Below, one piece after another: positions 54,219-63,459 of a DNA stretch of 64,000 nucleotides (positions within the stretch are counted from its first letter, which is position 1; each line of letters begins with the position of its first letter). Source of the DNA: CAVQJU01 sp963729215 (lineage in GTDB: Bacteria > Acidobacteriota > Vicinamibacteria > Vicinamibacterales > CAVVIG01). Made by a program: the position numbers and the translations under genes. The notes under the pieces were generated by a model. The model was not told where the DNA came from. It worked only from the letters and a program-made list of their open reading frames with translations, and searched no databases. Where the stretch lies: positions 186,001-250,000 of the forward strand of contig CAVSND010000006.1 of NCBI GenBank assembly GCA_963729215.1. Direction: 5' to 3'.

Positions 54219-55622
54219 ATGAAAGACGCTTCCCCGGCACACACGCTTCCTCCGGGACCGCGGGGCTGGCCGGTCCTCGGCATGCTTCCGGCGATCAGGC
54301 GCGATCCGGTCGGCGTGTTCATGCGAGGCGCCCTGCGATTCGGCGATGTCGTCTACTTCAGGATCGGTCCGCGGCGCGGATATCTGCTCACGAATCCCGA
54401 AGACGTTCGTCACGTGCTCCAGGACAACGCGCGCAATTATCACAAGAGTCCGCTCTACGACAAACTGCGGCTGTTTCTCGGCAACGGGCTGCTGACGAGC
54501 GAGGACGATCTCTGGCTGCGCCAGCGGCGAATCGCGCAGCCCGCCTTCCACCGTCAGCGGGTGACGGCGCTGGCCGGCGTCATGGGCGAGGCGGCCCGGG
54601 ACACCGCAGCCAGATGGCAGCCGTTCGCGGCGGCCGGACAACCGGTGGATGTCGACGAAGAGATGATGCGGCTCACGCGGACCGTCGTCGTCCGCGCTCT
54701 GCTCGGCGCGGACCTCGGCCCGTTCACCTCGACGATCGACCAGGCCTGGGCCATCGTCAATCAGCATGTCGGCGAGAGCTTCTGGTCGCTCGGGTTCACC
54801 GACGGCTGGCCGACGCAGCGAAACCGCCGATTCCAGGCCGCGCGGGCCGTGCTCCGCGGCGCGGTCGATCACGTCATCACCGAGCGCCGGCGCAACCCGT
54901 CCGACAGCGACGATCTGCTGTCCATGCTGATGTCGGCTCGCGACGAGGAAACCGGCGAAGCCATGACCGACGAACAGCTAAGGGTCGAGGTGACGACGTT
55001 CCTGCTGGCGGGCCAGGAGACGACGTCGCTCGCGCTGACGTGGACCTGGTATCTGCTGTCCCAGAATCCCCGGGCACGGCAACGGCTGGAGGACGAGCTC
55101 GACGCCGTGCTCGACGGCCGCCCGCCCGAGTACCCGGATCTGGCGAACCTGCCGTACTTGCGGATGGTGATCGACGAAGCCATGCGCCTGTACCCGCCGG
55201 CGTGGGGTTTCTCGCGGCAGGCGCTGGCCGACGATCGGCTCGGCGGGTTCCAGCTGCCTCGCGGCTGGCTGGCGTTTGTCATTCCGTACGTCCTGCACCG
55301 GCTGCCGGCCTTCTGGACGGATCCGGACGCCTTCGATCCCGAACGCTTCTCGCCCGAGCGCAGCGCCGACCGGCCGAAATTCGCGTATATCCCCTTCGGC
55401 GCGGGTCCACGCCAGTGCATCGGCAACCAGTTCGCGCTGATTGAGACGCAGCTGATCGTGGCGACGCTCGCGCAGGCGTACCGTCTTCAGCTGGTGCCCC
55501 GCCACAGCGCGGAGCCGTGGCCCCTGATCACGCTGCGGCCGCGGTACGGCATGCCCATGATCATCGAGCGCCGGACGCCCGCCCGCCGGCCTTCGCAGCC
55601 GCCGGCGGACCCACGCCGTTGA
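54219..55622 (+). CDS. Cytochrome P450
   Basis: The 467-residue P450 has a proline-rich start (PGPRGWPVLG) and no membrane anchor. The I-helix block is LLAGQETTSLALTW, with the acid-alcohol region changed to Glu-Thr-Thr. EAMRLYPPAWGFSR holds the ExxR pair and FGAGPRQCIGNQFA the heme Cys (about residue 400). Soluble class I-type P450s of this kind hydroxylate fatty acids, terpenes or xenobiotics. No redox partner is nearby. The start ATG is only 10 bp after a TATAGT hexamer, so the transcript may have a very short leader. Confidence 0.93.
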   Translation: MKDASPAHTLPPGPRGWPVLGMLPAIRRDPVGVFMRGALRFGDVVYFRIGPRRGYLLTNPEDVRHVLQDNARNYHKSPLYDKLRLFLGNGLLTSEDDLWLRQRRIAQPAFHRQRVTALAGVMGEAARDTAARWQPFAAAGQPVDVDEEMMRLTRTVVVRALLGADLGPFTSTIDQAWAIVNQHVGESFWSLGFTDGWPTQRNRRFQAARAVLRGAVDHVITERRRNPSDSDDLLSMLMSARDEETGEAMTDEQLRVEVTTFLLAGQETTSLALTWTWYLLSQNPRARQRLEDELDAVLDGRPPEYPDLANLPYLRMVIDEAMRLYPPAWGFSRQALADDRLGGFQLPRGWLAFVIPYVLHRLPAFWTDPDAFDPERFSPERSADRPKFAYIPFGAGPRQCIGNQFALIETQLIVATLAQAYRLQLVPRHSAEPWPLITLRPRYGMPMIIERRTPARRPSQPPADPRR

Positions 55623-55677
55623 ATCGCACGATTGCCATTCGCCTGTTCGGTTTCGTTCCCAACTGTGAGGAGGTTTC

Positions 55678-57228
55678 GTGACAACGTCAAAGACCTGCCT
55701 GGCGGTGATGGCCGTGCTGTGCGCGGCGCCGATCGCCGAGGCGCAACAGCCCATCACGCTGATGGATGCCACCGCGCGGGCGCTGCAACGCAACATCGAT
55801 ATCCGGCTCGAGCGCGAGTCGGTGAGCGTGGCCGAGTTCCGTGAGCTTCGCGCGCAGGGGAGCTACGATTTCCAGCTCAAGGCAGATGCTTCCGAGCGTC
55901 ATCACCTCGATCCGATCGTGACGCTGTTCTCGGGCGCGCCCGCCGGGGACGTGACGCCGTCCAACACCGACTTCACTTCGTCTGTCTCGCTCACGCGGTT
56001 GTTCACGACAGGCACGACCATGGTTGCGTCGGCCTCCGTCAGCCGCGACATGACGAACAGCTTCTTCACGCTGTTCGCCCCGGCGTACCTCACCTCCATC
56101 GGTGTGCAGGTGCGTCAGCCGCTGTTGCGCAACCTGGGGACCGACGCGGCTCGCACCCAGATTCGCATCACGGCGCTCGACCGGGAAAAGAGCAACGCAG
56201 AACTGCGGCAGCAGGTGCAGAACGTCGTCGCCTCCGTCGAACAGGCGTATTGGACGCTTGTCGCGGCGCGGCGCGAAGAGGAAGTCCGCCGCGACAGCAT
56301 CGCGCTGGCCGAGCAACAGCGCGCCGACATCCAGGCACGCATCGACGCGCGCACCGCGGCGACACTCGATATTGCCCAGCCGATCGCCGAAGTCGAACGG
56401 CGGCGCGGTGATTACCTCGCCGCGCGCGAAAGCGTCATGCGCGCCGAGCGCACGCTCAAGCTCCTCATGACCGACGACCCGGCGGATCCGATCTGGAACC
56501 AGACGCTCGAGCCATCCGGGCCGGGCGAGGTCGAACCAAAGACCGTCGACATCCCACGGGCGCTGGCCAACGCGATGACGCATCGCCCGGAGCTCATGTC
56601 ACTCGGCGCGGATGTGTCCACGGCCGAGGCGCAGGTCGCGCTCGCGAAAGACGCGCTCAAGCCGCAGGTGGATATCGTGGGCGGCTACAACATGCGCGGG
56701 CTGGCGGGCACACATAACACGGAGACCGTGGCGTTCCCCGGCGTCATCTCGCCGTTTCCCGAGATCCTCGCCGGCGCCCTCGGGACTTCGTACAACGCCC
56801 TGTTCCACCAGCGCTTCATGGACGCCTCCATCGGCGTCTCCGTCGAGGTCCCGCTCGGACGCCGGGCGGCGCACGGCGATCTGGGCATCGCCGAGGCGCA
56901 GCAGCGCCAGGCGTCGCTCCAGTTGCTGAAGCTGCGCGACCGGATCGCGGTAGACGTGCTCGACGCGGCCACCGCGCTCGACACCGCGGTCAGCCGGATG
57001 CAGTCGGCCCGCTCCGGCCTCGACGCCGCAAATACGCAGCTGATGTCGGAGCAACTGCGCTTCAACGCTGGTGCGAGCACGAGCTTCCTGGTGCTCACGC
57101 GTCAGAACGATCTCGAACAGGCGCAGCTCACGGCGATTTCGGCGCGGACGCAGTATCAGCGGGCGCTGACCGAGTTCTCGCGCGCGACCGGCATGTTGCT
57201 CACCGAGCGCAATATCACCGTGAAATGA
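55678..57228 (+). CDS. TolC-family outer-membrane efflux protein
   Basis: The GTG at 55678 follows GAGGAGG and gives 516 residues. A signal peptide (LAVMAVLCAAPIAEAQQ) is followed by the TolC helical/beta pattern in two repeats: LMDATARALQRNIDIRLERES near the N-terminus, an outer-membrane strand segment with QPLLRNLGTDAARTQIR, and the long helices QVQNVVASVEQAYWTLVAARRE and LRDRIAVDVLDAATALDTAV. It would form the outer-membrane duct of a tripartite efflux pump. No inner-membrane pump gene follows; the next gene is convergent. Confidence 0.92.
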   Translation: MTTSKTCLAVMAVLCAAPIAEAQQPITLMDATARALQRNIDIRLERESVSVAEFRELRAQGSYDFQLKADASERHHLDPIVTLFSGAPAGDVTPSNTDFTSSVSLTRLFTTGTTMVASASVSRDMTNSFFTLFAPAYLTSIGVQVRQPLLRNLGTDAARTQIRITALDREKSNAELRQQVQNVVASVEQAYWTLVAARREEEVRRDSIALAEQQRADIQARIDARTAATLDIAQPIAEVERRRGDYLAARESVMRAERTLKLLMTDDPADPIWNQTLEPSGPGEVEPKTVDIPRALANAMTHRPELMSLGADVSTAEAQVALAKDALKPQVDIVGGYNMRGLAGTHNTETVAFPGVISPFPEILAGALGTSYNALFHQRFMDASIGVSVEVPLGRRAAHGDLGIAEAQQRQASLQLLKLRDRIAVDVLDAATALDTAVSRMQSARSGLDAANTQLMSEQLRFNAGASTSFLVLTRQNDLEQAQLTAISARTQYQRALTEFSRATGMLLTERNITVK

Positions 57229-57261
57229 GCACGCAGAGGAAGACGAACTGGAAGGAAGCTC

Positions 57262-57323
57262 AACGCAGAGATCGCGGAGATCGCAGAGCATAGCAGCTCC
57301 GCGATCCCGGCGATCTCCGCCTT
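57262..57323. terminator. Imperfect inverted repeat between convergent genes
   Basis: The arms 57262-57288 and 57297-57323 are largely complementary, made of GCAGAGATC/GCGGAGATC words as in the perfect element at 35702-35772. It lies between the TolC stop (57228) and the convergent hydrolase stop (57338), suggesting a bidirectional terminator. Confidence 0.6.
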
Positions 57324-57337
57324 GATCGAGGTGGTTG

Positions 57338-58201
57338 TCAGGCCAGCGCTTTTCCGTACAGCGCGAGCAGACGGCTCCACGCTTTCTCGGCTTGTGGCTC
57401 GTTGTAGACGCCCGAATCCGGCGGGCACCAGCCGTGCGCGGCGCCCGTATAGACTTCGATTTCCGCGGGCAGATTCGCCTTGGCGAAGGTCTCCTTGAGG
57501 ACGTTTTTCTCGTCGGGCGCACGCATGTCGTCGTTCGCGGCGACCGCGATCAGGAACTGCGCCTTCGTCTTCGAGGCCTGCAGGTGCGGACTGTTCGGCA
57601 TCGTCGTGACGAGTCCGCCGCCATGGAACGAGGCGACCGCGCCGACGCGGTCGGGCACCGCGGCAGACGTGCGGAACGCCATGGGGCCGCCCATGCAGTA
57701 GCCCTGCGTGCCGATCTTCCGGTTCTTGGCCACCGACGCCTGCTGGTCCAGCCAGCCGATGAACGCCTTCGCATCCGTCATGTGCGTCGTCTCGTTCAGC
57801 GCCTGCGCGAGGGGCAGCAGCGACGGGATCGGGGTTGCGGCGCCGGCGTCCGCGGTCGGGGCCTTCTTGACGCGATAGAAGGGGTTCACCACGAGGACGG
57901 AATAGCCGGATTCGGCGAGGCGCTTGCCCATCGTGCGGAACGCCGGCCGAAGCCCGAAGATGTCCGGCCACACCAGCACGCCCGGAGCGGTGCCGCTCGC
58001 CGGGTGCACGAAGTAGCAGTCGGCGGTGCCGTCCGGCGTCATGATTGTGACGTCGGATTCAGTCACCGTGACCGCGTTCGCCACCTGCGGCAGCATCATC
58101 GCGACGCCCGCGCCCAGCAGCATACCGAACTGCCGCCGTGTCACCAGGCCACGGAACTCGAACTCCTGCCGATCCTTTTCAAAATGATCCTGATCGCACA
58201 T
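57338..58201 (-). CDS. Dienelactone hydrolase family protein, Tat-exported
   Basis: The ATG at 58201 gives 287 residues with a twin-arginine-type signal (LVTRRQFGMLLGAGVAMML). The alpha/beta hydrolase domain has VLVWPDIFGLRPAFR, nucleophile Cys in GTQGYCMGGPMA, Asp in ANDDMRAPDE and His in GAAHGWCPP. Dienelactone hydrolases open lactone rings in aromatic degradation, but many exported relatives act on other esters. The upstream gene-free spacer to 58311 is short. Confidence 0.88.
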   Translation of the reverse strand: MCDQDHFEKDRQEFEFRGLVTRRQFGMLLGAGVAMMLPQVANAVTVTESDVTIMTPDGTADCYFVHPASGTAPGVLVWPDIFGLRPAFRTMGKRLAESGYSVLVVNPFYRVKKAPTADAGAATPIPSLLPLAQALNETTHMTDAKAFIGWLDQQASVAKNRKIGTQGYCMGGPMAFRTSAAVPDRVGAVASFHGGGLVTTMPNSPHLQASKTKAQFLIAVAANDDMRAPDEKNVLKETFAKANLPAEIEVYTGAAHGWCPPDSGVYNEPQAEKAWSRLLALYGKALA

Positions 58202-58310
58202 ATTCGCTCCTTGTTGCCGCCTTATCGCGCGGCAGATCCCCACGCGTACCGGGACACTTTATACCGATTTCGACCTCGCGTGGATCTCGTGTCCTCTTCA
58301 TGACTCGGCG

Positions 58311-59951
58311 TTAACCACGCATCAGAATCCTTGCCAGCGTCCCCGCCAGTTCCGCGTCCGCGCCGCTGCTGAATGACGACGCCCTCCACGCGACGAAGCC
58401 ATCGGGCCGGATCAGCGTCGCGCCGGACGGCGTGAACCCGTACGCGCCGCCGATATCGGCAACAGCATCACCGTGGCCCCTGATGTCCGTACCGATACGG
58501 TAAGCCTCGAGCTGAAGTCCCGGAAACCGGGACGCCGCCGATCGCGCGGCGTCGATCCAGGCGCTGCCGTCAGGTCCCGCGATCAGCACGAATGCGCCGC
58601 GCAGCAGGTCGAGCGTCGAGATGCGCTCCCCTTTTCGCTCGATCCACATATGAGGCGCCCGTGATCCAGGGCGGCCGAGCGACTTGCCCGGATGCTCGTG
58701 CGTCTCGGCGCCGCCCTCGTCTTCAGGCCGTGGAGCGATCGCTGCGGAGCGATACAGATAGCCGAGCTCGATATCGAAATCGTCCGCGAGGGGCTGGAAG
58801 TCTTTCTTGCCGAGAAATGGCGCCGTCCGGGTGACGTAGCGTGTATAGGCCTGCTCGACGGTGAACGCGCTGGCTGATCGGCGTTCGGCCTCGTAGGTGT
58901 CGAGGATCGGCGCGCCGGCGATCCCCTTGAGCACGAGCGCGAGCTTCCATGCGAGGTTGTGGGCGTCGTGAATGCCCGTGTTGCCGCCGTACCCGCCGTT
59001 GGGCGGCATCAAGTGCGCCGCGTCACCCGCCAGGAACACACGGCCGTTGCGAAAACGGCGCGCCACATCGGCGGTGGCCCGCCACCGCGCCGTGCCCGTG
59101 ATCTTCACGGGCAGGCGGTCGTCCCCGGCCGCGTGGCGGACGTGCGCGATGAGCGTGTCTTCGCGGATGTCGTTCGCGGGGCTCGACGCTTCGGGTTTCG
59201 ACGTGTCGCCGGCCGTGTTGACCACGAGGAACCCGGAGTTCTTGTCCTTGTCCAGGCGGAAAAAGCCGCCGAGGTGCGGGTTGCCGATGTAGATGACGCT
59301 GAAGTTCGTGCCTGCCAGCAGCGGTGCGAGCCGGGCCTCGAAATAGATGGTCACCGAGTTGGAGAACACGCCCCGGCCGTCGAACTCGATCCCGGCGAGC
59401 TCGCGAATCCTGCTGTGCGCGCCATCGGCGCCGACGAGAAATCGCGAACGAATCGTCCGTTCCTGACCGGTCTCGACGTTCCTGACCGTCGTGTCCACGC
59501 CGTCGCCGTCCTGTACGAAGCCGACGACTTCGTGACCGTCGAGGACTCGCGCACCCGCGGCTTCCGCGCGGCGGCGGAGTATCGGCTCGAGCCCGGGCTG
59601 CGTGATGAACAGGCGCCGGCAGGGACTGAAGGCATCGACGCCTTCGTTCAGGCCCGGCACGAAACTCGCCAGCACCTTGCCCGCGAGCGTGTCCATGAGG
59701 ACGATGGAGCCTTCGGGTTCGAACTCCTCGAGCGATCGGGCGCGCACGTCGTCTTCAATGCCCGCCGACCGGAACAACTCGAGCGTCCTCATGTGAAAAA
59801 ACGCGGCGCGCGGCAGGTGCGATCCGCGCTGCAGGCGCTCCACGGCGAGTGAACTGATGCCGTGCTGGGCCAGGAACATCGCGGTCGACAGCCCGACCAA
59901 CCCGCCGCCGGCCAACAGGACCGGAACCTCCGTATCGTCGGACGATTTCAT
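58311..59951 (-). CDS. FAD-dependent aromatic/polyketide hydroxylase (PHBH-fold monooxygenase)
   Basis: The 546-residue enzyme begins PVLLAGGGLVGLSTAMFLAQHG, the GxGxxG dinucleotide motif. FLVGADGAHSRIRELAG holds the DG motif and FLAGDAAHLMPPNGGYGGNTGIHDAHNLAWKL the FAD ribityl region (in two blocks). A C-terminal thioredoxin-like domain (about 430-546) is present, as in phenol and polyketide hydroxylases of the PheA/TfdB type. It would use NAD(P)H and oxygen to hydroxylate an aromatic ring. The adjacent hydrolase might act later in the same route, but that is a guess. Confidence 0.9.
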   Translation of the reverse strand: MKSSDDTEVPVLLAGGGLVGLSTAMFLAQHGISSLAVERLQRGSHLPRAAFFHMRTLELFRSAGIEDDVRARSLEEFEPEGSIVLMDTLAGKVLASFVPGLNEGVDAFSPCRRLFITQPGLEPILRRRAEAAGARVLDGHEVVGFVQDGDGVDTTVRNVETGQERTIRSRFLVGADGAHSRIRELAGIEFDGRGVFSNSVTIYFEARLAPLLAGTNFSVIYIGNPHLGGFFRLDKDKNSGFLVVNTAGDTSKPEASSPANDIREDTLIAHVRHAAGDDRLPVKITGTARWRATADVARRFRNGRVFLAGDAAHLMPPNGGYGGNTGIHDAHNLAWKLALVLKGIAGAPILDTYEAERRSASAFTVEQAYTRYVTRTAPFLGKKDFQPLADDFDIELGYLYRSAAIAPRPEDEGGAETHEHPGKSLGRPGSRAPHMWIERKGERISTLDLLRGAFVLIAGPDGSAWIDAARSAASRFPGLQLEAYRIGTDIRGHGDAVADIGGAYGFTPSGATLIRPDGFVAWRASSFSSGADAELAGTLARILMRG

Positions 59952-60076
59952 AGGGCGCTGTCGAAGGCGAGCGCGAGTCTATACCACTGCCCACGCTTTC
60001 TCACAGCATCCGACACGTGGATGTGCTGTCCACCGTGGAGCTGCCGCGGACCGGTGCCGATACTCAGGGCATCGAC

Positions 60077-60679
60077 ATGAGCAGGAACCGGCCGTCATAC
60101 GGAATCCTCGCGAGCCTGATCCTGGCGGCGCTCGGGAGCGGCGTCGTCGTATCCGTCCTGGCACAGGAACCGGCGCCTTCGCCGGAGACGTTTCGGACGG
60201 CGGCGCGCTTTTCGGTCGACTCCGACGTGCTGCGCCTCCGGACCGCCGTGGCGTTCGCGGAGCCCCACGCGCGTTTCAACACGTTTTCGTGGGTCCGCAT
60301 CTACTTTTACGCATTCGACCTCACCGCCGCGGACGTCAGCGGCGTGTCACACGGCACCATAAACGGTCTGGAGCGCCGACGAATGCAGCCGTCTCCCGGC
60401 GGACCTGACCTGAACCACTCGCGCGCGGCGCTGCACTTCCTGCTCGACAAGGATTCGAAGCTGTCGAACGCGAGCCTCGAAGTACCCGGCCTGACCTGCA
60501 CGATCGTCGTCGAGGCTTCGGCAGCGCCAGCGGCTGTTCAGACGTTTCGCTTCGACGGCCGGCAGCTGCAGGTGAAAGCGAAGGGCGCGACGGTCTGCGA
60601 TTTGACGGCCATCAAGGGCGGGAAGCGTCCCATCAGCTGGGACGTCGACGTGAACATTCCTGCGTTCGCCGGCCGCTGA
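60077..60679 (+). CDS. Secreted protein of unknown function, 200 residues
   Basis: The ATG at 60077 is preferred over the ORF start at 60017 because it opens a signal peptide (SYGILASLILAALGSGVVVSVLAQ). The rest is beta-rich, with HARFNTFSWVRIYFYAFDLT, a SNASLEVPGLTCTIVV block and a SWDVDVNIPAF end. Family not recognised. It is divergent from the FAD monooxygenase and 77 bp upstream of the kinase gene on the same strand. Confidence 0.7.
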   Translation: MSRNRPSYGILASLILAALGSGVVVSVLAQEPAPSPETFRTAARFSVDSDVLRLRTAVAFAEPHARFNTFSWVRIYFYAFDLTAADVSGVSHGTINGLERRRMQPSPGGPDLNHSRAALHFLLDKDSKLSNASLEVPGLTCTIVVEASAAPAAVQTFRFDGRQLQVKAKGATVCDLTAIKGGKRPISWDVDVNIPAFAGR

Positions 60680-60756
60680 TCGATGTCTGCTGTTGAGCCA
60701 GAGGAGCCGCGCTGGCACCTGGATGCCGACGATCCCATAATGGATTACTCGACGCC

Positions 60757-61650
60757 ATGCCACCCCGTGACTCGACCGATATCGATTTCTCGTCCCCGCC
60801 TTTCGATCATTTCAAGAACATTGAACGGCTCGGAACCGATCGCAGCGGACGCAGCACGGCCGAGCACGCCAGGCATCACCTCTTTATCGGGCGGGACCGC
60901 CGCACGGCGACGAACCAGCTCATCAAGCTGACGTCGAAGCCAGGGCTCATTTATCAGACCAATCTCAGCAACGAAATCGCCACGCTCTCGACGATCAATC
61001 AAGAGCTGCCAGCCTCGCGCCATTTTCCCTTCGTGCACGAGCACGGGCGCCTCCCAGATGGCCGCGTTTACCTGGTCATGTCGCTGTTCGACGAGCTCCC
61101 TCTGGCGACCGCCATCGGCGCCGAACGGGCACCCGAACGGCTGGTGACCTATCTGCGAACCGCGATCGCGGTCGCTGAGGCATTGATCGAGCTTCACAGC
61201 CTGAATATCTTCCACGTCGATCTGAATCCGATGAACATCCTGTCGAAGACCGAAAAAGGCCGGCCGGTCATCCGGATTGTCGACTTCGAATCGTCGTACG
61301 AGGCGGCGCGTCATTCGACGGACACGTTCTACAGCCCTCCGACGACCCAGGGTTATTCAGCGCCGGAGGTGTCCCAGAGGGCGCCGGACGCCCGTTCAGA
61401 TCTGTTCTCGCTGGGCGCGGTGTTCTACACGATGCTGGCCGGCTACGGATGGACGTGGGAATCCGAAGTTGGTACATGCCTCGAAGCGGATCGGGAGATC
61501 GAGCCGGACCTCAAGGGGATCCTGCTTCCCGCGGTCGATCCGCTTCCAGACCGCCGCTATCCGTCGGTCCAGGACTTTCACGCACGTCTGGCCGCCTACC
61601 TGGAACGAATCTGGCCCGGACGCTCGTGGCAGGCGCGAGATGTAGACTAG
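60757..61650 (+). CDS. Protein-kinase-like protein (Ser/Thr kinase fold)
   Basis: A 297-residue soluble protein covering one kinase domain. QLIKLTSK holds the likely ATP-binding Lys (about residue 52). The catalytic loop reads NIFHVDLNPMNIL (His 153, Asp 155, Asn 160; the usual Arg after His is Val). The Mg loop is VDFESS, so DFG is DFE. GYSAPEVSQR is the APE region and DLFSLGAVFYTMLAG the F-helix. A glycine-rich loop is not clear. Its stop is 4 bp before the DUF4159 start, so the two are probably co-transcribed. Confidence 0.85.
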   Translation: MPPRDSTDIDFSSPPFDHFKNIERLGTDRSGRSTAEHARHHLFIGRDRRTATNQLIKLTSKPGLIYQTNLSNEIATLSTINQELPASRHFPFVHEHGRLPDGRVYLVMSLFDELPLATAIGAERAPERLVTYLRTAIAVAEALIELHSLNIFHVDLNPMNILSKTEKGRPVIRIVDFESSYEAARHSTDTFYSPPTTQGYSAPEVSQRAPDARSDLFSLGAVFYTMLAGYGWTWESEVGTCLEADREIEPDLKGILLPAVDPLPDRRYPSVQDFHARLAAYLERIWPGRSWQARDVD

Positions 61651-61654
61651 GCCC

Positions 61655-62491
61655 GTGCACCTCCGTCGCCGCCCGAGAGTGCTGACCGGCCTCCTCCTGG
61701 CCGTCCTGCTCGCGACCGTGGCAGGCGCGCAGGGCCGCCGGCGCGGCTTCGGCGGATTCTATGGTCCGGCGCCGAAGATGGCCACGCCGCAGGACTTCGA
61801 CGGCAACTTCCTCTTCTGTCGCGTCCTCTTCCGCAACGCGCCCGACGGCGACGGCGACGGCTGGGGCGTCGACTACCCGAGGGCCGACCTCAACCTGACC
61901 TTCCGCCTTTCAGAGCTCACGACAACGACGGTCAGCCGCGAGGCCGAGGAAGGCTATAAGCACGTCGTCGTGCGGTTGACGAGTCCGCTGCTCTATCACT
62001 GCCCGTTCGTGATGATGACCGAGCCAGGCGGCGCGTTCTTCGACGAAGCCGAAGCCGCGCAGCTGCACGACTTCCTGCTCAAGGGTGGATTCCTGTGGGT
62101 CGACGACTTCTGGGGCGATTACGCGTTCAACCACTGGGCCGGTGAAATCGCCAAGGCGCTTCCCCCGGAGCGATATCCGATTATCGACGTCCCGCTGGAA
62201 CACACGCTGTTTCACACGCTCTACGACATCCACCGCATTCCGCAGATTCCGTCGATCAATTTCTGGGGCCGGAGCGGACAGACATCAGAGCGCGGGCGCG
62301 ACAGCGCCGTGCCGCATGTGCGCGCCATCCTGGATGAAGAAGGCGGGCGCATCATGGTGGTGATGACCCATAACACGGACTTCGGCGATGCCTTCGAACG
62401 CGAAGGCGACGACCACGCCTACTTCCTGCAGTTCGCGCCGGAAGGGTACGCCTTCGGCGTGAACACGATCATCTATTCGATGACGCACTGA
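61655..62491 (+). CDS. DUF4159 secreted protein, paralog B
   Basis: The GTG at 61655 gives 278 residues with a signal peptide (LLLAVLLATVAGAQG). The DUF4159 domain is nearly the same as paralog A at 15308-16159: DGNFLFCRVLFRN, WGVDYPRADLNLTFRLSEL, MTEPGGAFFDEAEAAQL, FLWVDDFWGD and THNTDFGDAFEREGDD, ending SMTH. Differences are concentrated in the linker after the signal and in loops. It follows the kinase gene by 4 bp and precedes the lactonase-like gene by 30 bp, forming a three-gene operon candidate. Confidence 0.88.
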   Translation: MHLRRRPRVLTGLLLAVLLATVAGAQGRRRGFGGFYGPAPKMATPQDFDGNFLFCRVLFRNAPDGDGDGWGVDYPRADLNLTFRLSELTTTTVSREAEEGYKHVVVRLTSPLLYHCPFVMMTEPGGAFFDEAEAAQLHDFLLKGGFLWVDDFWGDYAFNHWAGEIAKALPPERYPIIDVPLEHTLFHTLYDIHRIPQIPSINFWGRSGQTSERGRDSAVPHVRAILDEEGGRIMVVMTHNTDFGDAFEREGDDHAYFLQFAPEGYAFGVNTIIYSMTH

Positions 62492-62521
62492 TCTCGCCTG
62501 GAACCGGCAGCGGAGACGAAG

Positions 62522-63394
62522 ATGACCACGCATCCGAAAGTCGTTGCCAACGTCGTCGGCATCGCACTGGTACTGATCGCAGGCGCCGGCCTCTCCGGCG
62601 CACAGGTTCACAAACCGCCCAAGGCCCCACCCTCGCTCCGGCTGTACATCTTCGACTGTGGCGTCATCCACACGATCAACGGCGATCCTTATTCGCTGAA
62701 GAAGGAGGAGATGGCCTCGACGGAAATGTCCATTCCGTGCATCCTCGTCGCCCATCCGAAGGGAACCTTGATGTGGGATAACGGCTACATCCCGGATCGG
62801 GCGTTCCCTCCCGGAGGAGGCCAGGCCACATCGGGCGTGGTCACGCAGGACAAGCCGCTGCTGCCCCAGTTGGCGGCCATCGGATATGCGCCGGGCGACA
62901 TCACGTATCTGTCGATGTCCCACTATCACGGCGACCACGTCGCCAACGCGAACGCCTTCGCGGGTGCGACGTGGCTGGTCCGGAAGGTCGAACGCGACCG
63001 GATGTTCTCGGACACGCCGATTCCTCGTTCCGACCCGGCCAACTACAGCGAACTGAAGAACAGCAAGACGATCCTGCTCGACAAGGACGAGTGGGACGTG
63101 TTTCGGGATGGCACCGTGATCATCAAATCCACCCCCGGCCACACGCCGGGGCATAACGTGCTCTTCCTCAAGCTAAAGAAGACAGGGCCTGTCGTCCTGA
63201 GCGGCGACCTCTATCACTACCCGGAAGAGCGCACGCTCAATCGTCTGCCGGTGGCTGACTTCAACAAGGAACAGACGGCGGCTTCACGCGCCGAGCTGGA
63301 GACGTTTCTCAAGAAGACCGGCGCCCAGCTCTGGATCGAACACGACATCATCGCGAACGCGAAGCTGAAAAAGGCGCCGGCGTTCTACGACTAG
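62522..63394 (+). CDS. Exported MBL-fold lactonase-like hydrolase (AHL lactonase family)
   Basis: The 290-residue protein has a signal peptide (VVGIALVLIAGAGLSGAQ). IFDCGVIHTINGDP resembles AHL-lactonase N-termini; the metal motif is SMSHYHGDHVANANAF (HxHxDH), followed by STPGHTPGHNVLFLKL and VLSGDLYHY with the bridging Asp. WIEHDI supplies the last His. All ligands are present, so it should bind two metals. AHL lactonases open N-acyl-homoserine lactone rings, but exported relatives with other substrates exist; function here is inference. Confidence 0.85.
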   Translation: MTTHPKVVANVVGIALVLIAGAGLSGAQVHKPPKAPPSLRLYIFDCGVIHTINGDPYSLKKEEMASTEMSIPCILVAHPKGTLMWDNGYIPDRAFPPGGGQATSGVVTQDKPLLPQLAAIGYAPGDITYLSMSHYHGDHVANANAFAGATWLVRKVERDRMFSDTPIPRSDPANYSELKNSKTILLDKDEWDVFRDGTVIIKSTPGHTPGHNVLFLKLKKTGPVVLSGDLYHYPEERTLNRLPVADFNKEQTAASRAELETFLKKTGAQLWIEHDIIANAKLKKAPAFYD

Positions 63395-63459
63395 ACTGCG
63401 CTCCTCCCGAGGGGGCGCGGATTTCTTCACGGCGCGCGGGGATGTTTCCGCGCACTTCT

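Noticed and set aside
6300..57323. Word arrays as CRISPR arrays
   Set aside because: Words are 7-12 nt, imperfect and contiguous, without spacers of constant length, and no cas gene is present.
54219..59951. Biosynthetic gene cluster (P450, TolC, hydrolase, FAD hydroxylase)
   Set aside because: Genes are on alternating strands with terminator-like repeats between, and no core synthase is present, so a joint pathway is not supported.
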